From assembly GCA_022578605.1 (NCBI GenBank), contig MU394101.1, forward strand, positions 1 to 64,000: 64,000 bases of DNA, in the 5' to 3' direction. The translations under genes were made by a program, and so were the position numbers. A model generated the notes under the pieces. That model was given only the letters and a program-made list of their open reading frames with translations. It had not been told where the DNA came from and ran no database searches. Source of the DNA: Camillea tinctor. Its lineage: Eukaryota; Ascomycota; Sordariomycetes; Xylariales; Xylariaceae. Positions 33,900 through 46,581 of the stretch are shown one piece after another. The number at the start of each line of letters is the position of its first letter. The first letter of the stretch is position 1.

Positions 33900-36800
33900 G
33901 CGACGATGCCTCGCAGGACGAGGAGATCGATCGTGCTCTTTTTTTCACAGCAGCTTTTTCTTATACACGGACCAAAGGCAACAATTCGATCGGTCTTCTT
34001 CTTTTCATGTGATTGTCTTCTAGCAAAGACTTTTACACTCTTTTTTTTCTTCTTACTAGATGCAGGACGACATGGACGCGATTCACGTACGACGAGACTT
34101 ATGACACGAAACATAAAAAAATAGATGCAAATAGAATTTGCGTCAACAAAGCAATCAAGGTGTGCTGCTATTCAGAGCCCGGCGGCACACGACCTCCCCC
34201 TCTCCCTCAACATCGTCTTCCCCCTATACTACCGAAAAAGGGAAGACAACAAAAAGAGCCTTTTTTGTTCTGGTGTTGTATAAGATGCAACGACCCGAGC
34301 TGCAAATCATCCATCCGGTTGGAATAATCGACTACCTCGTGTGGGCCGCTTCCCTGATCGTCAACCTTGACACCACATGGATCACCACCGAAGCGGTAAC
34401 GATCAACACTATCTGGATCAACCATCTCGAAATCGGGTCTCTGGGAGATCGACGCCGCCACCTAAGCCGTGCCTCTTGACGAGTCGCGGACACTCGATAG
34501 CAAGAACTCGCCACCACGGCGCAGCATTGCATACAAACCAACGCGTATGGCGTTAATACCCGGGATAGACGGGAGCGATGAGCGGAGTCGACCAAGAAAA
34601 TATTTCGATGTTGCTGACATGCAATTCTTGATTCACATCTGTAGTGGATGCAAGTTATCATCATCATCGACTGACTTGGCAACCATCCATCACACATAGC
34701 ACATTATACACACATACGCACTTACACGGACGCACACATGCACACATACACACATCCATACACATACACATCCATACACTACAGGCATACATACAAAGCA
34801 GGGACCCCTTTTTCACACCGTTTACACCACGAACTGGGGGGTTCACCGGGGAAGGGGGTATGGTTTGAAGCCTTCGCAATTTCCCCTGTGCATCTAGATG
34901 CTCGAAGACCTCTCAACGACGCAGTGATATGCCCGCTTTTTTTCCATATGCTGTCCTCCCACACATGTGGACTGGTTGTTCTGGAAGACGGTCCACTGTT
35001 TACACTTCACTGCCACGACCGGGGGAGGCGATGGTGTAACGAACACCCCGTCCAGAAGTCCCCCCTTTTTTATTCTATTCTTCGTCTTCTACAATCGCTC
35101 ATTACCGAGTGATGGTCTTTTTTTTTCCTTTTTATCGGGGTAAGCGGTAAACCATCTTCAGATCCGACCGCTTTTTGTTTGAATTTCCCCATATTAAAAA
35201 TTGATGAAGAAAAAAAAAGAAGAAAGGAAATCAAAACAAAACAAAACATCGAACCGAAAAGGAGGATAAACATCCATGTCAACTTCATTCGATGTTTGTT
35301 TATTCATTTGATTTTTTTTTTGTTCGCCTTCTTCCCTACACCGTAACCCACCAAAAAAAGGCGACCAACAAAAACCCCACCCATAACATGGCAATCATCA
35401 TCAATATCGTCAACATCATCACCATCACCATCCACACCCACCATCGTGCGAAATGAACATCAACGCAGGATGGGCAATCTAGCAGCAACAGAAACAACGG
35501 CACATGCAACGTTCACTCGACCCTCCTCTTCTCAAACTGCTTCATGTTTATCCTGTTCCTGTTAATCTCTCATGCTGCATCTCTTTTCCCCTATTAGTTC
35601 CATCACCTTTTTGCGGATACTCCCTCATTCTTTTATTTTTATGTTTGGCGAAAACACGAGCAAGCAGCAAAAGAGTTAGCAGGGCACCAAGAGAGAGAGA
35701 GGGCCATCTCCCAGGGTTCGGAAGGGGGGGGCCTAACGACGTCATTGGTGCCGTGCCGAGACCGGGTTGCGGCCAATCAGGGTCAGCGGTTCTTCTGAGC
35801 CTGCAGCGTCCGCGTCCAATAACACCTCTCCACCTGGAATTAGCCCCGGCAGTCCTGGCAATAGTCGATTGGGCCGTACCGGGGGCCTTCGTGCAGCCGC
35901 TGACGTTGTCCTGCATTTGCGTTCTATGTCCGCTCTCTGATCCCCCCAATTCTTTCGCTCTCTCACCCTCCTTCCTCCGCTCTTAGGGGGGATCCATGCC
36001 CTATTCTCTTCTCTCCCCCCGTCTCTCTTTGCCTAATAGGGGAGCGAGAGGGCGAAACAAACAAACGAACCGAACCGAACGATACCCATCCCTCTCTCTA
36101 CCTCCGGTCTTGCATAAACCTTCTAATTGTTTTTTTTTTTTAGAGAGTGAACAAAAAAAAAGGAAAAAGAAAAAGAAAAAGAACCACATCTTATTTGTTG
36201 GTTTTCTTTTTTTTCCTTTTTCCTCAATACTCTCTATTATTGCAGTCCGGTTACATTCCTTCATCCCCCCCCCTCCCCCACCACTTACACTATAACTCTC
36301 TCCACTCCCAAATTCTGCATCTTGCAGCGGATGGCCGCCATCGTTTCGGAATAGCGTCGCCTAAACCCAATCCCTCTCCCCCGGGATCTTTTCCCATCAA
36401 TCAACCACCCTTGCATATCGCATTTTATTCTATCTACTACGACATAACATGCGTATGCGTATATGTGTGTTCCATGTTCACGCGCGTGTTGTGTGTACGT
36501 GCGTGCGTTATGTATGTATGTGTGTGTGTGCATACAAAATGTGCAACAAGCAAAAAAAAAAAAAAAGAAGTCAATTAGTCGAAAGTTGGCACCTATCACG
36601 GCATAATATGCCCAACCCAATACCCTCCCCCTCCCTCCACCCCCCCCAAACTTCGATGCTCTCTGGTTACAATTTCCCCAAAGAGTTATTTTTCACTTCT
36701 CATGTCTTATTTTCTTCTCTTCTTGGTGTGGGAATAGTTTGAAACGGCCTCATTTTTCTTCTCTTCTCTTACCCCCCCCTTTTTTTTTCTTCTGTTCTTG

Positions 36801-39800
36801 TTGATTCATCATAACATACACGAGCTGGTTCCGGTTTTTGGTTGTATTCTTCGGTTGGATTTGTTTGCTTTTTCTATCTCATCATGCGTACCAGGGGTTT
36901 GCATCTGTGGTTTGAAAGAAAAAGTATGCCTTTTTGATTTGGATACCCCCTTATTCTTTGTTTTCTACAATTTTGTTGTCATAGCATTGTTCTGGCGTAA
37001 CAATTTTCATGTAAAGGGGGGTGGGAGTTTTTTTTTTTGAAAGGGTCATGTGTTTCTTTTTTTTTCCTAGAAAAAGAAAATAAACCTTGAACCCCCTGGA
37101 TACCAATTTTTTATCTTTGTCATATCCCTCCTTCCCCCCCTTTTAATTGGCTCATCTTTCACATCTGGGATGGAATGATCGAAAGGAAGAGGTGCACATA
37201 TTACTAGAGAAATACAGGGCACAGGGCAATCCATAATGGGCAGGTTGGCTGGTACACGCGCGAAGCTCTTGGGTATCATTGGAATACATATTATTAGCAC
37301 AAGTTAACTCATGATCATGAAGAGAGAGATAACATTATTCCATCACATTTTTGGTTCCATTCGTAAAGCAATAATTATTTGTGACATGTCTCATCTAAAG
37401 TCAAACCCGACGTCGTCTAAGTCATTTGTAATATTCGGTTCGGTCTTATGTGACCTCCCTCTCCTCCTCAAGTGATAACCCCCTCCCTAAATATCATGAG
37501 ATAAAGCATGAAATATCAGAACATTGCAACTTCGATACCTGCTACACTCGCTGCTGCACCCACCCCACTGTATCCTGTTACTAAGTTTTCCTCATGTCGG
37601 TTATATCGGGACCAATGCACGTTGGAAAAAAGGGTAACGTCCGGCGCCGGGAAGCTGGCCTGCCGACTGGCTACTCTCCGCATCTACTACGATATACGCA
37701 TGTATAAACCCCTACGTAGACTAACATACATATATTATACATACATTAGGTACGTATTGTACATTAGGTGCGTTCGGCCTTTGAACCCATCTCCCCTTTT
37801 CTTTAACCGGGGGGTGATGTAAGAGGTAAGAGAGGAATTATTACTATACAAAATAAAAATAAAAATAAAAAAAGCTTGGGGACTCTTCTCAGCGGATCGG
37901 GAATGGCTTGGCTTTCGGCCCATCACTACCTAGCTTAACAATACTGAGATTGGGGATTGGGGGACTAAGGGCTTGGTTTCTTAGGTGGTGAGAGAAAGTA
38001 GGTAATGTTGACCTAATATATTAGGTACTGTATTCGCTTTTGCGAGTCATCGCTTGCTAGCTGGCCTTTTTCTTTCTTTTTTTCCTTTTTTTTCTTTTTA
38101 CCTTTTACTCTCCTTCTACTTTACTCGCACACACCGTCCTATCCCCTATCTCCTCTTGCCATTCTGCTTATCCTGTTGTTTTCGCAAGATCCTAACCGAA
38201 CTCTAATGCGGGTTTCTTGGTTTTCTCCCGTAACCCCGTATATGGGTACACTGCGCCGTGCACCCGCTGGGAGCTAGAGGGTGCTAGTGCTAGCGGCCGG
38301 TACCAAGAACAAGATGTGGGGGAAAACGGGGGGGTTAGGTATGTATAATGGGATGTAGGAGATCGAAAAGGGAGAAAGGAGAGAAAGGAAGAAGGAAGGG
38401 GAGTAGCTACGGTCCTGGACTACTTGATTCCCCTCTCGGCCCGACGGACGTGGAAGCATCCCGATTTTTCTGGGGATGAGAAGTCCGAGGGTCCGGAGGC
38501 CGGGGCGGAGAAAACTTAAGTTCCTGCCTGAGATCCAAGCCACACACAGCTCTGCACCAACTAGGTTAAGTAACTTCGCCTTATTAGGTGAGATAGGTTC
38601 TAGACCCATATACCCGGAGCAGGAAAGGAAAGGGGGGGTATGGTATTAGTAAGTAGGATGATGGGATATGGATCTAGGAATAATGAGATAACAAGAAAGG
38701 AAGGGAATGAGGGGGGAAGAAAACAGAGAAAGCGAGAAGAGAGGAAAAAACACCAGATGGGATGGGTTTAAGCGCTGACGACTGGGCTGGGCTGGGCTTT
38801 GGTGGGACGAAGACGGGGCCAACACGCGATACGTATGTACGTGCCGAATGAGCATGGCGGGACACACACGAGAAAAGAACGGATTGGGAAGAGGCAAAAC
38901 GAAAAAGCCAAAGAGGAAAAGAAAATTAAGAAAATGGGGTATGGGAAATCGAAACCTCGTGGCTTTTCTTGGTGGATTCGTTATGGAGATGAGATGATGG
39001 GACGAGAGAGAGCAGAAAAGAAAAGCATGGGAAAATGCAGGGGGGTCAAGTGGTTACATGACATTGGGATTGGTTGGTTGGTTGGACTCTGGTTTGGTAT
39101 CATAGGTAGGTAGGTAAGAAGAAAAGGTAACGGTAACGGTCAAGCCCGCTGCCCACTCACTTAGATTGGGTAAGGTAGGTAAGGTAGGATTGAAGTCTAG
39201 AACATCACGAAGTCGAAGAAACATCATTCATCAAAGTTTTCTCTCCTCCCTACGCACATGTTTCTTTTGCTCCGGACGGTGGAGACATTGTCTTTCTATC
39301 TACACTACCTACCTAGGTAATCCGTCACTCCGTTACCAATCACCCCGTTCATCTATCTATCAGTTCATTTCGCTCTCACCGGTGTGGACATGCCTTTTTA
39401 GTATGGATGGACGGCGTTGATCAGTTGGGCTGGTTGGTAAGAGGGGCGCCCGTTTTGAATGGAATGGTATTGAATGTGATACCAGCGAAGCGCAGTCATG
39501 TGAACTGAAAATTTCCCACGATGGGCGGCTAAAAGGATGGTGAAAAGGGAAGAAAAGAATGAAAGAAGAAAAGAAAAAGAGAATGAGAATCTGGGGAAAC
39601 CAAGGAACTCAGGCCTCATTGGCTGGCTTGGTGACAACCTGAAACAAACCTCGACACTTCTTCTCGTCCTCGTGGTTTATCGTCCGTTACAGGGGGGTCA
39701 TTGGGCACGAGTGAGGTCACGATCCATCTCACCCCCATCCTAAAGTGGCAGTTGGCTTGACCTGGCGGTCTGGGGATGGGTTAGGTGAGTTTGAGAGGGG

Positions 39801-41235
39801 GGAACCGGAGGGAAGGGTGTTCGGCACGTATGTACGTTGTGGTAGGTGTGTATATACAACACCAGCTGAAGACCCCGGATGGTGATCAAACGTGATGGGT
39901 TGTTGATCTCTCTCTCGTTCTCCCCACCTGGAGACATACAACGCAACTCTTTCTTATTTTCTCTTCATTACCGGCTGCCGGTATTTCGGTAATGTAGCGT
40001 GCTGTAGGTAGGCAGGCCGTGTCACAGATGGAGCATCTTTATTATCCCATCCCACAAAAAAACGTTTATGGGATCCATCGCGGAATGGCCTCTATCGTGA
40101 CAATGTAATGTACATCACATTCACACACTTACAACTCTCCATCTCGTGGGACCCTCATTACCATCAGCAACAACATCATTGTGACAAGGGGGACAAAAAA
40201 TTAAATACAAGATGATCGATCCACTGTAGCAGATAAGGAAGAGCGGCACTTGCTTACAGGACCAGAAGGATATGATCTAGAACATTACGGATTGCACACC
40301 CCCCGCGCTAGCTTTCGTGATGGCGCCCAAATCACCACCCGCCCATCGTGAGTGGTACTATGGTATAGGGCGAATCACACCATACAAAGTTACCAACTTC
40401 TAAGCCTCTTCGGGGGAGCGAAGGACGAGAGGCGCAGCGTGTTTGGCGGGGCGCGCCTAAATGCCGAAACTTGTTCTCATCTCATGAAATCCACACGCCG
40501 AGATAGAGATAGGGCGATATGTCAGAGAAGGACGAGATGGTGTTTGGTAATCCTATCAAAAAACCATTATCATCACCAACCATAATAATAACATCACTTT
40601 AACTACGCCCCTCTTCCGTTAAAAGAGAGAAAAAACGCCGTGTGACCTATGGAAACCCCAAAACAGGAATCCGTATTCATTCTCCTCTCTCATTTCGGAC
40701 ATGCCATCTAGCTATCTTTCTCTTCTCTTGTACACATAGACAGACACACATGTGTTCTCGCACCCCCTACTCTGTACATCCACCATTATTGCGAAGGGCG
40801 ATCGACAGTGGTAAAAAAAACCGGAAAGCGGGCTCGGTCCTCTGGCGTACAAGTGGTACCCATTCGCTATTTGCTACCGTAGACCACATCTACCACGACT
40901 ACTATCATCATTACTCTTACTGAAACGTGCCTACTGTAGGGAGGAGAACCGGGAGAAGGAGAGAGGAGCGATCTCTGAACTGACGCCATGGCTCACACAC
41001 CAACTTAGCGTAGATTATCAGCATCGTGGTATTATCGACATCAAGGGGGGAGGCAGAGAGAGACGGTTCCGGGTCATTGTTGCACATAAACATCATCCTC
41101 AAGCTTTTGGTTTGGTACACTAGAGATAACCCGGGTGGGTAATCACACAGAGACAAGCGGCGGGACAAGACCGCTGGGTGGTGATACTCCACATGCATAG
41201 TCCGTGTGTCCCACAGCTTATTTAGTTTTTTCTTA

Positions 41236-41237
<2 letters not shown>

Positions 41238-41268
<31 letters not shown>
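41238..41268. repeat. Poly(T) run of 31
   Basis: Thirty-one consecutive T on the plus strand, with A/T-rich flanks. It could be the poly(A) end of an old retroposed copy on the minus strand, or a simple homopolymer expansion; no element is visible beside it. Confidence 0.9.
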
Positions 41269-44200
41269 CCACCTTTGTGTCTGTTTTCTTTTAACCCCCT
41301 TGTCTGCTCCCCTTAATTATTTTCTGGGGAACGAATCAACGGCCAGAAAAAAAGAGAAAAAGAAAAAAAAGAAGAAAAAAAAAAGACAAGAGGAACGTTG
41401 ACGTCGATCAGGGTCCGGCCCGATCTGCACGACGACATCATTCGGGCCCCATCACTGTTCGTCCTTGGGAAAAGATAAACCCATCTCCCTGGCGACATCC
41501 AGGGTGTTTTCCCCTCTATCTTGTTCCACTCGCTACAGACCGGCTTTTCGGCACAGTGGAGCGAAAAAGGGAAAGAGGAAAGAAAAAGAGAGGATCGGTG
41601 CAATAATATTGTGTATGTACCTTAAATCACATAAACCGGAGCTCCAGAGGGTGAGCGACGAGGAGGAGGAGGAGGAGGGAGGGGCCGTGATTCTGTTGAT
41701 TGACAATGACGCTTTAGGGTGCCGCAGGTAAAAGTGTGATGGTCAGTTACATACATACACAGTCACGATGAGTGATGGTGGTTTTCGCTATACATTACTG
41801 CTGGTGTGGTGTTGTTACATACTCCTTACCTAACAAACGCACGTACATGGCACCGTTTTTTTCACAACGCACGCCTGTCTCTCTTCCTCTATCGCACGTT
41901 TTTCATTTTCTTCTCTCCCTTGGCGCCTTTTTTTGTTTCTACCCCTCCCTTCCACCCAAGATCCGTGAAAGAGAGATGAAGTCCCTCCCTCATGCAAGGG
42001 CTGATCTACCTAGGTCTTAGCTCCGGTGCAAAAAGGGGGGAAGCAAAAGAAACAAAAAATGTAACGTTGGAAAAAGCGTGGGGATAGAGCTTGAGACTGG
42101 TTTGCCTGTTGTAGCAGCTGTGGTGTCAGTCAGTGAGACCCTCACAACATGCGCGACAGAAACTAGATGAGATAGGATGGATGGATGGTCAGTCGTGCTT
42201 GTGACGACGCCGACGACGTTGATGATGGTGGTGATGATGATGCTATGCTGTACCGACCTACCACTGCTAGGTTGGGTAAGGTAAGGTAACCCACATACGT
42301 ACGATATCGGAAGTGCAGGCTAGACGAGATGCAGCACTACCTAGTCGTTGTACGGACGAGTAGCACGGCGATGGGGGGCCCCGTGTTCGGGGCTCCGCTT
42401 CGAACTGGCTCGTCCTCTCAAGCGAAGCGGGGTCGGGGGAAGGGTTGGTATTCTCCCTAACTTGTCTACTTATCTTGACCTAGTCGGAGGTAGTCTAAGA
42501 GGACGACATCACACACACACTACCTACCAACCTACATACCTAGTGAAGTATTGTACCTAGAATATGGATCCCGCTACTCATGTGATCTACTCCGGCTGCA
42601 GTGTAATCTTAGCCGGACGACTGAAAATCGCCCAGCGTAGTATTTTCTTTTTTCCTTTTTGTGCACTACACCAAGTATAGGAGGAGGTGGGGGAGCTTCT
42701 CTCTTCCCCGTAGAGGATCGCTTAACCACAGAGTATTTCTGAGCATAGCATGCCGAGTTCTCGCGCCAGCGCCGGCGTCGTATGGGGGAGATCGAACACG
42801 CGTAAAGTGCAGGTAGATGGACCCTGTAGCACAACTGGGGTAGGACAGGAACGTGGGTGGGAGGTGGAATGGAACGGGGTAGTCAGACTAGATACATAGA
42901 TAGATAGCAGCATCGTACATCACGACAACATGCCGGCCGCACGTCACCCCACGTCATCCTACCCTGATGGGATGCGATAAGAAAAGGTCGTGCTACGGCG
43001 TTGTGCGATGATCTGCCGTTGTACTTGTAACCATCACCACCTTCGCCGTCGCTACCCACCCACCTCCGTAACGGACACGGCCCGAACACACGAACACGGC
43101 ACGGCCCTCCGGGAATAAATCCTGTTATTTTGAGATGAGCTGAAAAATTTCCGTGTCCAGTGGTTTCGCTTCCTCGCTTACCCTCTTCGCGATTTGAAGA
43201 TAAGGGGGAGCACATGCGCGCATTCTGATATCAACATCATCATCTTCATCCCCCCTACCTTTTCAGCTTTTTTAGTTGCAGCTTCGGGATCTGAAAAAAA
43301 TGACAATAATCGGAGAATGAACCTCCTATCAATCCTCAGATCCCTAGCTGCAGCAGCGAGGATCTCTCCTCCCCCCCTCCCCTTTTCCCCCTCCATCTTC
43401 CCCCTCTTTATTCCACGACATAAAAAGTAAAAACCTCAATCTTCACCACCCCCTTACCCCATGCTACCCAGATGCTAGGTAACTTTGTTCTACCCAACCT
43501 ATGCCGCGCGCTCGATTCGGGAGGGGACGGGGGTGCACCAAGTGCGGTGTAACGCGCACATCATTATCCACGTTGTCATTTTTTTTCCGGTTTTTTTATT
43601 TTATTATTCTTTTTTAGCAGGTATCATCCCATCCTTCTCCCGTCCCATCCAACCGGGTCAGTGGAAGTAGAACAACGCGGGGGAACTAGAGGGGGGAGCC
43701 GAGGAAGAGGATGATGATGAACCTCCCGCTCCTCGTGACATCAACGAAAAGGGGGATGGGAGCTGAAACGAGGAGTGTGATCGGGCTCACTACGTAAGGT
43801 AGCGTGCGTGTGTACCTTACTTTATCACCCTGAGGTCGGAGCAGTTGAAGCGACAGAAAACAAAAATTCAACGCAGGGTATTTGGTGCTCCCCCTCCTCT
43901 TCCGGGGGCCCGTCGAATAAAGATCCATGGTACTATCTCAGATGGGGGGTGGGAAGCACGATGTCAGACGAACGAAAGGACCCCTAAAAAAACACCAAAC
44001 GTCGCCGACGAATAGGAAGGGGTGATCCGAAAAAAAAATGAGAGAAGGAAGAAAATAAAATAAAAGGGGTGGAAGGATGGGTGAACGAAAAGGAAAGAAA
44101 GTTAGAAATATCCGATGACACGGCATACCGGCGATCACCAAGTGCGGCCCTTTCGCCTCCTCCGCACCCGCCGCTGCTCTATGATATGATGATACGAAGC

Positions 44201-46041
44201 TGTAGGTCCGCCCGGCTGCGCACGCGAATGATACAAAGGCTTCCCGGTAGTTGAGGTTGGCCGCGCTGTAGGTTGATTAGGGATCGAGAGATCGTAGTTT
44301 AGCATGTTACTCATACCCTACTCTATCTACCCTATCCGCATCTCTCCCTTCCGACCCCCATTTTTTCACATGTGAATCACGTTACAGAGGTCACTGCTCT
44401 GGCGTGAATATCATATGTGTCTGTGTATGTGTGTGTGTGTATGTGGCATCTACGGGATACTCTTCCCATCTCATTCGGTGGTTGTAGATGCGTACACGTA
44501 AACGTAAAACACCGGATTACGACTACGAGCGCATTACTATTACTCCGACTACTACTTTTTATCATCGTAACCGAGGATCGGTCGGACAGAGAGTCATTCA
44601 CTGAAGAAAAAAGAAAACCTGACTCTGCTTGCTACTCATTCGTCACGGGGTTATGTAGCCAAGCATCACACAACATCGATCTCTGGGCACATACACAGAT
44701 CTATGCATCATAAATGATATAGATTAAAGCGAAAACCAGAAAAAAAAAATCTACGAGCCATGCCCCCTGTCTAGCTGAGCTGACGACACTCGGGTCATTC
44801 AGATCTCAACCGATTTCTCATACTTGAGCTCGTTCCGCAGTGAGGGGCGAACATTCTCACGATCGGGAGAGGGAAAGAGGGGGGAAGATGGAAGATTTCT
44901 AAGCTGTAGTCTTGAATTATTTTTACGATAAGCGCCAGAGCCGCTTTTAATTCAATTTTATTTATTATTTTTTTTTTCTCTATGCGCCTGCTTACTATAT
45001 CCCAAAGTATCGGCCGAAGGATTCTCCTTCCCAGGGCCTAGTAGCTGATGCGGCCTGGGGTCAATTCTACTCTTCTACTAGCTCCTGTCTATAGCACGAT
45101 CGCTTTTCCGACCTATAGCTTTCCCCTGATATATATGCAGGCCTGTTGGCCTGCCTTAGCTAATCCCCCACCATATTCCTCTCCTGATTCGCCTGACGCG
45201 ATATCGCCTTTAGCCAACATGGCTTGGGGAAAAGGGATGCTTCCTAGCGAACAACCAAGTGGTATCCGGCTCAGGGCATATAAAGGCAGAAGACAACAGT
45301 AAAAAATTCTCTATAAACAACTTATAGGGGGAGCATTCGCATATGCGCTAAAGGAGAGAAAAAGGGGGTGTAACGTAGAGAACGGGAGTTCTCGTTCCGA
45401 GTATTTCATATTACCTAACTTACAAGCTATGTAACTAATCTAGCCTCTATAGTAGTTCGTCTGCTCTAGTAGTTTCTGTAATACTCAGTCTCAATAGCGC
45501 TGGCAATTATTACGCACTAGGCGCCCGTTATTTCTTTGTTAAAAACCTTACCCATTGCTAGCCGGGAGTCCACCGCGGAATTTGATATCATATTTGATAG
45601 TCCGGACTTTGAGGAACGGTCGAGATCCTATAGTCTAGGTGCCGAGCTATGTATGTTGACCCCCGCGATACCTGCATCGTAAGCTGGCAAGTCCCGTTGC
45701 TCATGTAGGTTTATGTGGCTAAGCAGGTATGTTGGCTCAAGTAGATGTTGGCAGGCGACAAGTTTGAAAAGATCTCGCCATGTCCAAGCCCGCTAGCTTG
45801 ACCCGGTGAAACGAGTCCTACAAGTTTCTGGTATCATCGCGCCTATGAGCCTCGTCTCGTGTTCAGGAACTAGACTCAATCTATCCCTTGCAGGCTGTAG
45901 GGATAGAGATTTCTTACATATAGCTTTGTTTTATGGAGCAACATTCTATAGGGAGGGGGTAGATGTATCAGACGCTATTTTCGTTCATTTCAACAAACCA
46001 CGCGATCGCACACATACCGGCATCGCGTACAGCTACGTAGT

Positions 46042-46065
46042 GTAGGTAGGTAGGTAGGTAGGTAG
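46042..46065. repeat. GTAG tetranucleotide repeat
   Basis: About five to six tandem GTAG units (TAGG in another register). Several shorter TAGG runs occur elsewhere in the window, for example near 39105 and 39170. Confidence 0.85.
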
Positions 46066-46581
46066 TTTAGCACTTGCACGTGGCGTCTCGCTGCTGAGAG
46101 AGGCTCTTCGAAGAATGTGGTATTGAGACTGGGGTTATATGTACATAATAGTGACTACCCAATGCCGACCACGGATCCCTGACTACCCGTGACCCCTGAC
46201 TTGAACTACCCGTAAGTTATGAGGTTCTAGACCATCGACGTCCTTATAAACGGTTTTACTTTTTGGGGTCTTGATGCAACATCGGGCGACTTGAGTCTGA
46301 ATTGCTTCACCGAGGGCTATTAAAAAATAAGTCCCCTACATTGAACAGTAAACGGAGAGGGCATTATTCCGTTTTACACGTTCTTCTCCCTTGCCTGAAC
46401 GCCTCGATATGTAGAGAGAGCATGACCGATCCATTAGAAAGAGGGATCTTTCCCCATGCCCCAACAAGAACCTCCCTCGTGACCAGTAGAGGCCGATAAA
46501 CATACGCTTCCATGGACATCCAGGTCATATTAATCCAACATATACACCCACCAAAGTACTAAAAAACCCCGCTGACTAACC

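Larger units (their letters stand above)
33900..46581. other. 12.7-kb region with no gene called
   Basis: No continuous coding sequence can be supported on either strand. The first part is probably the 3' UTR of the CxxC gene. Noted content: CA-rich tract 34700-34790, pyrimidine blocks on the plus strand 35.9-36.8 kb and 38.05-38.12 kb, GT-rich tract 36455-36535, purine blocks 38.34-38.40 and 38.68-38.95 kb, a T-run of 31 at 41238-41268, GT tract 44416-44450, and (GTAG)n at 46042-46065. GC-rich islands at 35.7-35.9, 40.26-40.57, 41.4-41.5, 42.35-42.45 and 43.0-43.1 kb interrupt it; three are discussed under findings. The size is striking beside the usual 1-2 kb spacers of the window. Confidence 0.5.

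Noticed and set aside
34138..34479. 113-codon ORF downstream of the CxxC gene
   Set aside because: No motif, mixed composition, and it lies in the probable 3' UTR.
35504..35986. 160-codon plus-strand ORF
   Set aside because: Its N-terminal half is T-rich simple sequence and its frame differs from the more protein-like frame at 35732-35942; not convincing as a whole.
38274..38609. 111-codon minus-strand ORF
   Set aside because: Part of a purine-rich block on the plus strand; Ser/Pro/Leu-rich translation is typical of pyrimidine tracts.
42361..42450. tRNA or snRNA gene at the double hairpin
   Set aside because: No cloverleaf, no T-loop GTTCGAxxC in the right place and no box motifs; kept only as a structured-element finding.
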